Origin: Brevundimonas intermedia
GTDB lineage: Bacteria; Pseudomonadota; Alphaproteobacteria; Caulobacterales; Caulobacteraceae
NCBI RefSeq assembly: GCF_004614235.1
Contig: NZ_SPVH01000002.1
Coordinates: forward strand, 62,001 to 126,000
Direction: 5' to 3'
DNA length: 64,000 nt
The notes below the pieces were generated by a model that saw nothing but the letters and a program-made list of their open reading frames with translations, ran no database searches and had not been told where the DNA came from. The first letter of the stretch is position 1. Every line of letters starts with the position of its first letter. The position numbers and the translations under genes were made by a program. This document shows positions 15,657 to 23,722 of the stretch, piece after piece.

Positions 15657-17720
15657 ATGCGTCTCGCCCTCCTCGCCTCCACCGCCGTCCTCGCCTTTGC
15701 CTCCTCGGCCAGCGCTGAAGAAGGCATGTGGACCTACGACAACTTCCCCATCGCCCGCGCCAACCAGACGCTGGGGACCAACATCGACCAGGCGTTTCTG
15801 GATCGGGTGCGGTTGTCATCGGTGAAGTTCGGCGGCTGTTCGGCGGGCGTGGTCTCGGGCCAGGGTCTGGTGATGACCAACAACCACTGCGTCGCCACCT
15901 GCGTCGCCAACCTGTCCACAACCCAGGTCAACTACGCCGAGACCGGCTTCACGCCGAAGTCGCGCGAGGAAGAGCTGAAATGCCCCGGCGCCACCGCCGA
16001 GATCCTGACCGACATCAGCGATGTGACCGAGCGGATGCAGAAGGCGGGCGAAGGGCTTGAGGGCCAGGCCTTCACCCAGGCCCGCGACGCCGAGGCCGGC
16101 CGGATCGAAAGCGAAGCCTGCGGAAACGACCCCAAGATTCGCTGTCAGGTCGTCAGCCTGTACCGGGGCGGCCAGTTCAAGCTCTACACCTACCGCAAAT
16201 ATTCCGACGTCCGTCTGGCCTGGGCGCCGGAGGATCGCGCCGCCACCTTCGGCGGCGACCTGGACAACTTCTCCTTCCCCCGCTTCGCCATTGATGCGGC
16301 CTTCATCCGCCTGTACGAGGACGGCAAGCCGGTGGAGAGCCCGACCCATTTCGCCTGGAACCCGAACAAGCCGACCGAAGGCGAGGCCGTCTTCATCTCC
16401 GGCAATCCCGGCTCGACCCAGCGCCTGCTGACGATGGACCAGCTGACCACCATCCGCGACGTCGTCCTGCCGCTGGACCAGCTGATCGCGTCCGAGCTGC
16501 GCGGCCGGCTGATCCGCTATTCGGAAGAGGGCGAGGACCAGGCCTTCATCGCCATGGACCCCATCGTGGGCCTTGAGAACACCTACAAGCGCGGGCGCGG
16601 GCGGATGGCGGCCCTGATCGATCCGGCCTTCATGGCCCGCAAGGCCGAGCAGGAGGCTGACTTCCGCGCCCGCGCCGCCTCGTCCGGCGTCGATCCCTGG
16701 ACCAGCCTCAGCACGGTCCAGCCCATCGCCCGCGAACTCTATCCGTCCATGGCCCTGCTGGAGGGCGGCACGGGCCTAGGCACCACCTCGGTCGCCGGCG
16801 GATCGCAGCTGTTCGCCTATGCCCGCACCCTGGTGCGCGGCGCCCAGGAGCGGGCCAAGCCGTCGGATCAGCGCCTGCCCGAGTTCGCCGACAGCCGCCT
16901 TTCGGGCGTCGAATCCCGCCTGTTCGCCGAACGCCCCACCTATCCCGAGCTGGAACAGATCCGGCTGGAGTGGTGGCTGTCCAAGACCCGCGAATGGCTG
17001 ACGGTCGACAACCCTTCCGTCCGCACCCTGCTGGGCAAGGAAAGCCCCGAGACCTTGTCGGCCCGCGTTGTCGCCGGCACGACCCTGGCCGATCCGGCCG
17101 TGCGCCGCGCCCTGTGGACCGGCGGTCTCGCCGCCGTCCAGGCCTCGACCGATCCGATGATCCAATACGCCCTGGCCATAGACGCCGACGCCCGCGCCGT
17201 CCGCGACGCCTGGGAGACGCAGGTCCAGTCCCCGACCGATCGCGCCTCTGAACAGCTGGCCGCTGCCCGCTTCGCCGCCTATGGCGACGCCGTCTATCCC
17301 GACGCCACCGGCACGCTTCGCCTGACCTATGGCCAGGTCGAAGGCTCCGACGTTCCGGGCCAGCGGTTCGCCGCCTTCACCACCTTCGCAGGCCTGTGGG
17401 ACCGCGCCACCGGCGCCGAGCCCTTCGCCGTCGCGCCCAAACTGCTGGCGGCCAAGGACCGAATCGATCCCACCGCCGTCATGGACATGGCCGTCTCGAC
17501 CGACACCATCGGCGGCTCGTCCGGTTCGCCCGCCATCAATGCGAAAGGCGAGATCATCGGCGCCAACTTCGACTCCACCGTCCTGACCCAGCGCAACGCC
17601 TATGGCTACGACCGCGCCGTGAACCGCAGCGTCATCGTCACCACCCAGGCGGTCACCGTAGCCCTGCGCGACGTCTATGGCATGGACCATCTGATCCAGG
17701 AGCTGGGCGTTTCCAGGTGA
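15657..17720 (+). CDS. S46 family dipeptidyl-peptidase, copy 2
   Basis: 687 residues from ATG 15657 with a signal peptide (MRLALLASTAVLAFASSASA). It is clearly a paralogue of the upstream gene. The His motif is TNNHC (H77), the Asp region is NFSFPRFAIDAAF, and the Ser motif is GGSSGSPAINAKGEI. The residue after FD is Ser (NFDST), not the Gly of DPP7 or the Arg of DPP11, so the P1 preference may differ from copy 1. It is followed by a GNAT gene starting at a GTG in a 4-bp overlap with the stop. Confidence 0.93.
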   Translation: MRLALLASTAVLAFASSASAEEGMWTYDNFPIARANQTLGTNIDQAFLDRVRLSSVKFGGCSAGVVSGQGLVMTNNHCVATCVANLSTTQVNYAETGFTPKSREEELKCPGATAEILTDISDVTERMQKAGEGLEGQAFTQARDAEAGRIESEACGNDPKIRCQVVSLYRGGQFKLYTYRKYSDVRLAWAPEDRAATFGGDLDNFSFPRFAIDAAFIRLYEDGKPVESPTHFAWNPNKPTEGEAVFISGNPGSTQRLLTMDQLTTIRDVVLPLDQLIASELRGRLIRYSEEGEDQAFIAMDPIVGLENTYKRGRGRMAALIDPAFMARKAEQEADFRARAASSGVDPWTSLSTVQPIARELYPSMALLEGGTGLGTTSVAGGSQLFAYARTLVRGAQERAKPSDQRLPEFADSRLSGVESRLFAERPTYPELEQIRLEWWLSKTREWLTVDNPSVRTLLGKESPETLSARVVAGTTLADPAVRRALWTGGLAAVQASTDPMIQYALAIDADARAVRDAWETQVQSPTDRASEQLAAARFAAYGDAVYPDATGTLRLTYGQVEGSDVPGQRFAAFTTFAGLWDRATGAEPFAVAPKLLAAKDRIDPTAVMDMAVSTDTIGGSSGSPAINAKGEIIGANFDSTVLTQRNAYGYDRAVNRSVIVTTQAVTVALRDVYGMDHLIQELGVSR

Positions 17721-18226
17721 GCGAGGTCGTCTTCCGCGCGGCGACGCCTGACGATGTCGCCGCGCTTCATCCTCTGATCGAACGCGCCTATCGCGGCGAC
17801 ACGGCCAAGGCCGGCTGGACGCACGAGGCGGACCTGCTGTTCGATACCCGCACCAGCGCCCAGGAGCTGTCGGACCTGATCGCCGATCCCGACCGGGTCG
17901 TCCTGCTGGCGCATCAGGACGGCGCCCTGATCGGCTGCGTCCAGGTCGCCCGCGCCGGCGAGGAACTGGCCTATCTCGGCATGCTGACGGTCGAGCCTAC
18001 CCTGCAGGCGTCCGGTTTGGGCCGTCGTCTGCTGACCGCCGCAGAGGTCGAGGCCGTCGCCCGGTTCGGCGCGCATCGCATGGAGATGACGGTCATCCGC
18101 CGCCGGGCCGAATTGATCGCCTGGTACGAACGGCGCGGCTACGCCCCCACCGGCGAAACCCGCCCCTTCCCCGTCGATCCGCCCCGGCCGGAACTGGACT
18201 TCATGGTGCTGGAGAAGGGGCTCTAA
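17717..18226 (+). CDS. GNAT family N-acetyltransferase
   Basis: 169 residues, starting at the GTG that overlaps the S46 stop (GTGA). The acetyl-CoA binding motif A is visible (LAYLGMLTVEPTLQASGLGRRLLTAAE), and motif B follows with IAWYERRGY. The N-terminus (FRAATPDDVAALHPLIERAY) is typical of GNAT enzymes. It would transfer an acetyl group to an amine, perhaps a peptide, amino acid or drug. Coupling to the second peptidase suggests a role with peptide degradation products, but that is inference. Confidence 0.88.
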   Translation: MSEVVFRAATPDDVAALHPLIERAYRGDTAKAGWTHEADLLFDTRTSAQELSDLIADPDRVVLLAHQDGALIGCVQVARAGEELAYLGMLTVEPTLQASGLGRRLLTAAEVEAVARFGAHRMEMTVIRRRAELIAWYERRGYAPTGETRPFPVDPPRPELDFMVLEKGL

Positions 18227-18260
18227 GCCGTCTTTCGTCCACAGGCGAACGACCAAGAAT

Positions 18261-18275
18261 GTTCCTCTTTTGTTC
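18261..18275 (+). promoter_or_regulatory. LexA (SOS) box, GTTC-N7-GTTC
   Basis: gttc at 18261-18264, seven bases (ctctttt), gttc at 18272-18275. This is an exact match to the direct-repeat LexA operator known in Caulobacter and other alphaproteobacteria. It lies 50 bp upstream of the ATG of the 67-residue gene on the same strand, a normal position for a repressor site. Confidence 0.75.
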
Positions 18276-18325
18276 CGTACATGCTCTAACCGTCCTCGGC
18301 GGTCGGCGGCACGATGGAGGATCGG

Positions 18326-18529
18326 ATGAACGACGGAATACTGGCCCATATGATGGCCGAGCTGGATGTGGAACTGGCGCGGGCTGAATCGTCTCTGCCC
18401 GCCCATCCCGAACACACGCGCCAGACCGAGATCATGCGCGCCCTGGCCTTGGGGCTGGGCAATTTCGAGCGGATGCGGGCGCATGATGTGCATCTGCTCG
18501 CCGCCAGCCTGTCGCCCCGCAGAGCCTGA
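18326..18529 (+). CDS. Small protein, 67 residues, predicted SOS-induced
   Basis: I use the ATG at 18326 because GGAGG lies five bases before it; an ATG four codons earlier would contain that ribosome-binding site. The protein is soluble, helical-looking and slightly acidic in its first half (MNDGILAHMMAELDVELARA) and ends basic (LSPRRA). It has no membrane segment, so it is not a SidA-type membrane division inhibitor. I recognise no family. The perfect GTTC-N7-GTTC box upstream argues for control by LexA and a part in the DNA-damage response. Confidence 0.65.
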   Translation: MNDGILAHMMAELDVELARAESSLPAHPEHTRQTEIMRALALGLGNFERMRAHDVHLLAASLSPRRA

Positions 18530-18532
18530 AGT

Positions 18533-18709
18533 TCAGGGCTTCTTCTTGAAAGTGTCGCCGATCTCCGTCGCGTCCGGCCCATCCGGTCCCGCACTCTGAC
18601 GCTCGGCCTGACCGACCTTCTTCGTATCCTTGTCGGAGGTCAGGGCGTCCGGCTTGCCTGCGGGGTCGGCGCCGTTCTTCTCCCGGCCTTCAGTCTGTTC
18701 GCGATCCAT
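18533..18709 (-). CDS. Small hydrophilic protein, 58 residues
   Basis: An ORF of 59 codons on the minus strand, with ATG at 18709 and Shine-Dalgarno GGGAGA seven bases upstream. The protein is very polar and probably disordered: MDREQTEGREKNGADPAGKP near the start, KKVGQAERQ in the middle, and GDTFKKKP at the end. No family is recognised. It ends 3 bp from the stop of the convergent 67-residue gene, which suggests the two small genes fill this space as real units rather than by chance. Confidence 0.5.
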   Translation of the reverse strand: MDREQTEGREKNGADPAGKPDALTSDKDTKKVGQAERQSAGPDGPDATEIGDTFKKKP

Positions 18710-18770
18710 GATGATCTCCCTTGATGGGAGAGGAAGCGCGAAGGCGACCGAGGCGTTCCGAAACGGGCGC

Positions 18771-19865
18771 CTAGCCAGCCGTATTCACCTTCGCCACCAC
18801 CGACATGCCCGGCGCCAGCCGGTCCATCCCTTCCTGACCCGGATCGATGCGGATGCGGACGGGAATCCGCTGGGCGATCTTGGTGAAGTTGCCGGTGGCG
18901 TTGTCGGGGCGGATGACGCTGAACTCGCTGCCGGCGGCGGGCGCGATGCGTTCGACATGGCCGCGCAGGGTCTGGCCGCCCAAGGCGTCCACGGTGATCT
19001 CGACCGGCTGGCCGACGCGGATGTTCTTCATCTGCGTCTCCTTCATGTTGGCGGTCACCCAGACCACGTCGGGGACCAGACCCATCAGCTGGGTGCCGGC
19101 GGTGACATACTGGCCCTGGCGCACGCCGATCTCGCCCAGGCGGCCTGGGCGGGGGGCGACGATGCGGGTGTTGGCCAGGTCGATCTGGGCCAGGCGCACG
19201 GCGGCCTGGGCGTTTTCGACGGCGGCGGCCAGACTGTCGCGGCCGACCACGGCCGAGGTGACGCCGGTTTCGGCGATGCCCTCGGCGGCGCGGGCCTGGG
19301 CGACCTGGGCCTGGGCGCTGCGCAGGGCGGCCTCGGCGATGTCGACATTGGCCTGGGCCACCCAACCGCCGGCCTTCAGGGTGCGGGCGCGGTTGGCGTC
19401 GGCCTGGGCGCGGGTCAGGGTCGCCTCGGCGGCGGCGATAGAGGCGCGCTGCTGGGCCACCGAACCGCGCGCGGACGCCTGGGTCTGGGTCGAGTTGGAC
19501 AAAGCCGCTTGAGCGGAGTGCAGACTGGCCTCGGCCTGCTCCAGCCGCTGGCGATAGATGCGGTCGTCGACCTGGGCCAACAGTTGACCCTGTTGAACGG
19601 TCTGGAAATCCTGGACCGGCACCTGGACCACATAGCCATTCACCTGCGGGCTGATGATGGTCACCTGGCCGCGAACATAGGCGTTGTCGGTGCGCTGGAC
19701 CGCGCCCTTGAATGGCGGAAGCTGCCACGCATAGAGCACCATCAGCACGCCCAGCAGGGCGACCCCGGCGGCGATGACGGCCCACAGCACGTTCTTCTTG
19801 GGCGCAGGAGCAGGCGCGGCGGGGGCCGGTTGCGGTGCGGTGGCGGGCGGGGCGGCGTCGGTCAT
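18771..19865 (-). CDS. emrA: EmrA-type membrane fusion protein
   Basis: 364 residues. A Pro/Ala-rich cytoplasmic N-terminus leads into one membrane anchor (VLWAVIAAGVALLGVLMVLYAW). The EmrA pattern follows: RTDNAYVRGQVTIISPQVNGYV, a long coiled-coil hairpin (about 95-215), then NTRIVAPRPGRLGEIGVRQGQYV and a beta-barrel domain. It links the inner-membrane carrier EmrB to an outer-membrane channel and would export hydrophobic drugs or uncouplers. It is third in the operon tetR-emrB-emrA, 13 bp after emrB. Confidence 0.88.
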   Translation of the reverse strand: MTDAAPPATAPQPAPAAPAPAPKKNVLWAVIAAGVALLGVLMVLYAWQLPPFKGAVQRTDNAYVRGQVTIISPQVNGYVVQVPVQDFQTVQQGQLLAQVDDRIYRQRLEQAEASLHSAQAALSNSTQTQASARGSVAQQRASIAAAEATLTRAQADANRARTLKAGGWVAQANVDIAEAALRSAQAQVAQARAAEGIAETGVTSAVVGRDSLAAAVENAQAAVRLAQIDLANTRIVAPRPGRLGEIGVRQGQYVTAGTQLMGLVPDVVWVTANMKETQMKNIRVGQPVEITVDALGGQTLRGHVERIAPAAGSEFSVIRPDNATGNFTKIAQRIPVRIRIDPGQEGMDRLAPGMSVVAKVNTAG

Positions 19866-19878
19866 GGCGGGTCTCGGT

Positions 19879-21591
19879 TCAATCGGCGGCGGCGACGGCG
19901 GCGGCCTGAGTTGCAGTATTTTGGGCCGCAGCGTCGGTCGTGTTGTTCTTGGCGTCGCGGCGCGCCTTCCAGCGCGGGCGAAGATGGGTGACGGTCACCC
20001 AGGCGCAGCCCAGGGCCGCGATCACGGCGATGACCAGGAAGACGTCGTTATAGGCTAGGACATTGGCCTGTTGCGTCACCTGTCGGCCCAGCAGGGCCGC
20101 GCCCTCGGCGTTCAGCAGGGCTGGATCGGTGATGGTGGACGCATAGGCGCCCGAGAGCTGGCGCAGGCGCAGCGCCACCTGCGGGTCCAGGGCTGAGATG
20201 CCGGCCGCCAGCTGGTTGGAATGGTATTTCTCGCGGACGATCTGCAGCGTGCCGGTCAGGGCGCCGCCGGCTAAACCGCCCACGTTCTGAAGCACGCTGA
20301 ACATGACGATGAAGCTGATCAGGTTCTGCTTGCCCTGGGTCAGCACCTTGGCGATGCCGATCATCAGGGCCGGGCCGATGAACATGGCCGAGGCGAAGGC
20401 GATCAGGGCCTGGCTGAAATAGAGCTGGGCCGGGCGGGTCAGAACGGTCGAATGGCTGTCGATCCAGGCGCCCAGGGCGATCAGGGCCAGGGCGATGGCG
20501 ATCGGCTTGTTCAGCTTTCCCATGTTCAGGCTGAAGGCGCTGACCAGGGTGCCGGCGATCATCGACAGCAGGATCACGACGAACAACCCATGCAGCTGGT
20601 CCGGCCCCAGCCCCACGACCGTCAGAAAGCCCACCGCGCCCGAGGTCTGTTCGGTCAGCACCATGCGGATCAGCAGGATGGCCCCGAACAGGCGCAGCAG
20701 GTCCGGCCCCGTCAGCCAGCGGGTGTTGATCAGCGGATTTTTCCGGTTGTGCTCGACCAGAAAGGCGGCGGTCAGCAGGACGATGGAGCCGATCAGGGCC
20801 CAGCCTATCCAGGCCGCTTGCGTCCACCACACGATCCGTCCCAGGCCCAGGGCGGCGCACAGCAGGGCCACCCCCGGCGCGAACAGGGCGAAGGTCAGGA
20901 AGTCCAGACGGTCGAACACCCGCATCCGCTCGGACGGCGGGAGCTTGACCACCTGTACCGCGCCCCAGGCGACCAGGCACATGCCCAGTTCGTACAGGTA
21001 GAAGGCGCGCCAGTCGCCGAGCTGAAGCAGGCTGGGCATGATCAGGCGCGCGATCGGCACGGCGAAACTGGCCAGGCCGATGCCGATGATCAGCCCCTTC
21101 AGCCGGTGCGCCGCCGGAAAGGCCTGGATGATATAGAGGAAGCCCAGGCTGCTGAGACCCGCGCCCGCCATGCCGGCGATGGCCCGCACCAGCAGGGTCG
21201 ACTGATAGTTGTCGACGAACAGGTGGGCCGCGCAGACCAGAACGAAGGCGCCCAGGAAGATCTGGGTGAACAGCCGCAGCCCATACTGCATCCTGAACTT
21301 GACCAGGATCAGGTTCATGCAGGCGTTGGTCATGACGAAGACGACCGGCAGCCAGGCGGCCTCGGTGATGGTGATCCCCAGCGACCCTTGAAGGTTCTGG
21401 ATGTTGGCGGTGACGGCGGCATTGCCCAGCGACCCGACCATGGCGACCAGCAGGCCGGTCAGGGCGTACTGGATCCGCATCGGCCAGGAATGGTCGGGGG
21501 TGGCTGGCGAGCCGGGCATCATCGGCCGCTCGTGCGGCTTCAGCGTCTCGACATACTGTTCCCAGGGCAGGTGCCAGTTGTTGCGGGCCAT
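19879..21591 (-). CDS. emrB: EmrB/QacA-type MFS drug exporter (DHA2)
   Basis: 570 residues with the 14-helix DHA2 plan; the first helices are ALTGLLVAMVGSLGNAAVTANI and AAWLPVVFVMTNACMNLILV. It starts about 40 residues later than the ORF Met with a soluble N-tail (NNWHLPWEQYVETL). The carrier uses proton motive force to move drugs into the EmrA channel. Its start overlaps the TetR stop by one base (TGATG), so regulator and pump are coupled. The C-terminal 30 residues are Asn/Ala-rich and poorly conserved-looking. Confidence 0.9.
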   Translation of the reverse strand: MARNNWHLPWEQYVETLKPHERPMMPGSPATPDHSWPMRIQYALTGLLVAMVGSLGNAAVTANIQNLQGSLGITITEAAWLPVVFVMTNACMNLILVKFRMQYGLRLFTQIFLGAFVLVCAAHLFVDNYQSTLLVRAIAGMAGAGLSSLGFLYIIQAFPAAHRLKGLIIGIGLASFAVPIARLIMPSLLQLGDWRAFYLYELGMCLVAWGAVQVVKLPPSERMRVFDRLDFLTFALFAPGVALLCAALGLGRIVWWTQAAWIGWALIGSIVLLTAAFLVEHNRKNPLINTRWLTGPDLLRLFGAILLIRMVLTEQTSGAVGFLTVVGLGPDQLHGLFVVILLSMIAGTLVSAFSLNMGKLNKPIAIALALIALGAWIDSHSTVLTRPAQLYFSQALIAFASAMFIGPALMIGIAKVLTQGKQNLISFIVMFSVLQNVGGLAGGALTGTLQIVREKYHSNQLAAGISALDPQVALRLRQLSGAYASTITDPALLNAEGAALLGRQVTQQANVLAYNDVFLVIAVIAALGCAWVTVTHLRPRWKARRDAKNNTTDAAAQNTATQAAAVAAAD

Positions 21592-22166
21592 CAGAGCGGT
21601 CCCCCACGAGGTTTCAGTCCGTCGAGGATGACCGCCCGTGTGCGCAGCGATACGGCCTGACGCTCGGCCGCGTCGGCGCCCTGAAAGCCGGCGCCCAGCA
21701 GGGTGGCGATCAGACGGATGTCCATCGGCCGCAGATCCTCTCGCACCAGACCGGCGGCCTGGGCCCGCGCCAGCGGTGCGGCCCCCGCCTCCATCAAGCT
21801 CTGCCGCAAGGAGGTAAGCGCATCCGGCGACCGCACGTTCCGCACGACCCCCGCCAGGCCGGCGTTGCGAACCATGTCCTCGGCCAGCCGGTCCAGGAAC
21901 CAGAAGAAGACCGACGGATCGTCCCCCTGTTCGGCGGTGCGCCGACCCAGGTCCGCGACATCGGCCTCCAGCACCGCCAGGGCCAGTTCGGTGCGGTCGG
22001 CGAAATGGCGATAAAGCGTGCCGCGCCCGACCCCGGCCTTTTCGGCGATCAGGTCCAGCGGGGCGTCCAGACCGTGCGCGCCGAACACCGCGCGCGCGGC
22101 GTCCAGCACGGCGGCACGGTTGTGGACGGCGTCCTTGCGGACAGGTTTGGGGGCGAGGCGCGACAT
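21591..22166 (-). CDS. TetR/AcrR repressor of the Emr pump
   Basis: 191 residues from the ATG at 22166. The TetR helix-turn-helix is clear: AVLDAARAVFGAHGLDAPLDLIAEKAGVGRGTLYRHFADR, with the ligand-binding domain behind it. It is the first gene of the operon and a good palindrome lies 13 bp upstream of its start. Repression of its own operon, relieved by a pump substrate, is the expected mode. An upstream in-frame Met at 22205 would place the operator inside the gene and is rejected. Confidence 0.88.
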   Translation of the reverse strand: MSRLAPKPVRKDAVHNRAAVLDAARAVFGAHGLDAPLDLIAEKAGVGRGTLYRHFADRTELALAVLEADVADLGRRTAEQGDDPSVFFWFLDRLAEDMVRNAGLAGVVRNVRSPDALTSLRQSLMEAGAAPLARAQAAGLVREDLRPMDIRLIATLLGAGFQGADAAERQAVSLRTRAVILDGLKPRGGPL

Positions 22167-22178
22167 GGTGACGCGCTT

Positions 22179-22200
22179 AAATGGACAGCGGTGTCCGTTT
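22179..22200 (-). promoter_or_regulatory. TetR operator upstream of the Emr operon
   Basis: aaatggaca, four bases (gcgg), tgtccgttt. The arms are reverse complements at 8 of 9 positions. The position just upstream of the tetR start fits an autorepressor site. Confidence 0.6.
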
Positions 22201-22228
22201 TTCAAGTCATCCGTTACGACGGAATCAA

Positions 22229-22261
22229 AGAAAATGGGCCGGGCGATGCGTCGCCCGGCCC
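22229..22261 (-). terminator. Terminator of the RND pump operon
   Basis: gggccgggcga and tcgcccggccc form a perfect 11-bp stem with a tgcg loop. On the minus strand it is followed by ATTTTCTTTG. It lies 28 bp after the stop of the outer-membrane factor gene and separates it from the Emr operator. Confidence 0.8.
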
Positions 22262-22288
22262 TTCGGTCTTGTCGCTAGGACCAACCGA

Positions 22289-23722
22289 TCAGCTGTCGGC
22301 TTGCCAGCCGCCGGCCAGGGCGCGGAACAGGGCGATCTGGTAGGTTGTGACCAGGGCGTCGGACTGGGCCAGGGCTGCGTCTGCCGCCGCCTGGGTGCGT
22401 TCGGCGTCCAGCACCAACAGGAAGCTGTCGGCGCCGGCGTTGAAGCGCAGGCGCGACAGGTCGGCGGCGCGGGCCGCCTGGTCGCGCGCCTCGGTCAGGG
22501 CCGCACGGCGGTCCAGTTCGTTGGCGTAGTTGGACAGGGCCGTTTCCGTCTCCTGCAGGGCCGTCAGCACCGTCTGGTCGAAGGTGGCGAGCGCCGCATC
22601 CGAACGGGCGCCGGCGGCCTTGATCTGGGCGCGGGCGGCGAAGACGTTGGGGAACGACCAACTGATCAGCGGACCGAAGCTGAAGCGGAAATTCTGGTCA
22701 TCGCTGAGCTCGCCCGATTCCAGCGCCGTGGAGCCGATGGAGCCCCCCAGGCTGATCTGCGGGAAGAGGTTGGCGGTGGCGACGTTCACGCGGGCGGCGG
22801 CGGCGGCCAGATTGGCCTCCGCTTCCCGCACGTCGGGACGACGCGCCAGAAGCGCCGCGCCGTCGCCGACCGGAATCGGCTGGGTCAGTTCCGGCGGACG
22901 CACGCAAGCGGCGGCGGCCTGGCTGGCCGCGGCGGGGGTGACCCCGGTCAAGGTGGCCAGGCGGAACAGCGCCTCGTTGCGGGCCGCGCGCAGGGTCGGC
23001 AGGGTCGCCGCCGTCTGGGCCAGGGCCGCGCGGGCGCTGGCCACGTCCAGCCCGGTGCCGGCCCCGCCGTCGAGCAGGGTCTGGGTCAGCTCAGCGGTGT
23101 TGCGTTGCAGCTCCAGCGTCCGTTCGGCCACCGCGATCTGCGCATTGGCCGAGCAGGTGTCGGCATAGGCGCGGGTCGTCTCGGCCGCGACCGTCACCTG
23201 AACCGTGGCCAGGGCGGCCTCGGCGGCGCGGGCGTCGGCGCGGGCGGCGCGGATAGTGGATTCCACCCGGCCGAACAGGTCGATCTCGTACGACGCCTGA
23301 AGACCAACGTCATAGGTGTCGATCTCGGGCGCATCCTGACCGGCGGGCAGGCCCTGGACCGTGGCGGCCGAGGCGCGGCTGCGCTGGGCCTGGGCGCTGG
23401 TCGTCGTCGTCGGGAAACGACCCACACGGGCCTCCGACAGCGACGCCCGAACGGCGCGCAGGTTGGCGAAGGCGGCTTCGAGCTCATTGTTCTCGGCGAA
23501 GGCCTGCTGGATCAGGGCGTCCAGCGTCGGGTCTTCATACAGCCGCCACCAGTCGTCGCGCGCCGCAGCGGTCGAGACGGTGGGGCTGGCCGAGCCGACG
23601 AAGGCGCCCGTGCCGGCGACAGGCAGGTCGGCGGGCGGCGCCTTGGGCCCGACCGCGCAGGCGGCGAGCAGGGCGCTCGATGCCGCAGCGGTCAGGAAGC
23701 TGAGGGTCTTGTTGCGGGTCAT
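22289..23722 (-). CDS. Outer-membrane efflux lipoprotein (NodT/OprM family)
   Basis: 477 residues with a lipoprotein signal (LTAAASSALLAAC, lipobox LAAC). The two OEP repeats of TolC-like channels follow, rich in Ala/Arg/Gln helices (for example VTVAAETTRAYADTCSANAQ and QETETALSNYANELDRRAAL). It forms the trimeric outer-membrane channel for the RND pump. Its start overlaps the stop of the RND gene by one base (TGATG). It is the last gene of the adaptor-pump-channel operon, followed by a terminator. Confidence 0.93.
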   Translation of the reverse strand: MTRNKTLSFLTAAASSALLAACAVGPKAPPADLPVAGTGAFVGSASPTVSTAAARDDWWRLYEDPTLDALIQQAFAENNELEAAFANLRAVRASLSEARVGRFPTTTTSAQAQRSRASAATVQGLPAGQDAPEIDTYDVGLQASYEIDLFGRVESTIRAARADARAAEAALATVQVTVAAETTRAYADTCSANAQIAVAERTLELQRNTAELTQTLLDGGAGTGLDVASARAALAQTAATLPTLRAARNEALFRLATLTGVTPAAASQAAAACVRPPELTQPIPVGDGAALLARRPDVREAEANLAAAAARVNVATANLFPQISLGGSIGSTALESGELSDDQNFRFSFGPLISWSFPNVFAARAQIKAAGARSDAALATFDQTVLTALQETETALSNYANELDRRAALTEARDQAARAADLSRLRFNAGADSFLLVLDAERTQAAADAALAQSDALVTTYQIALFRALAGGWQADS

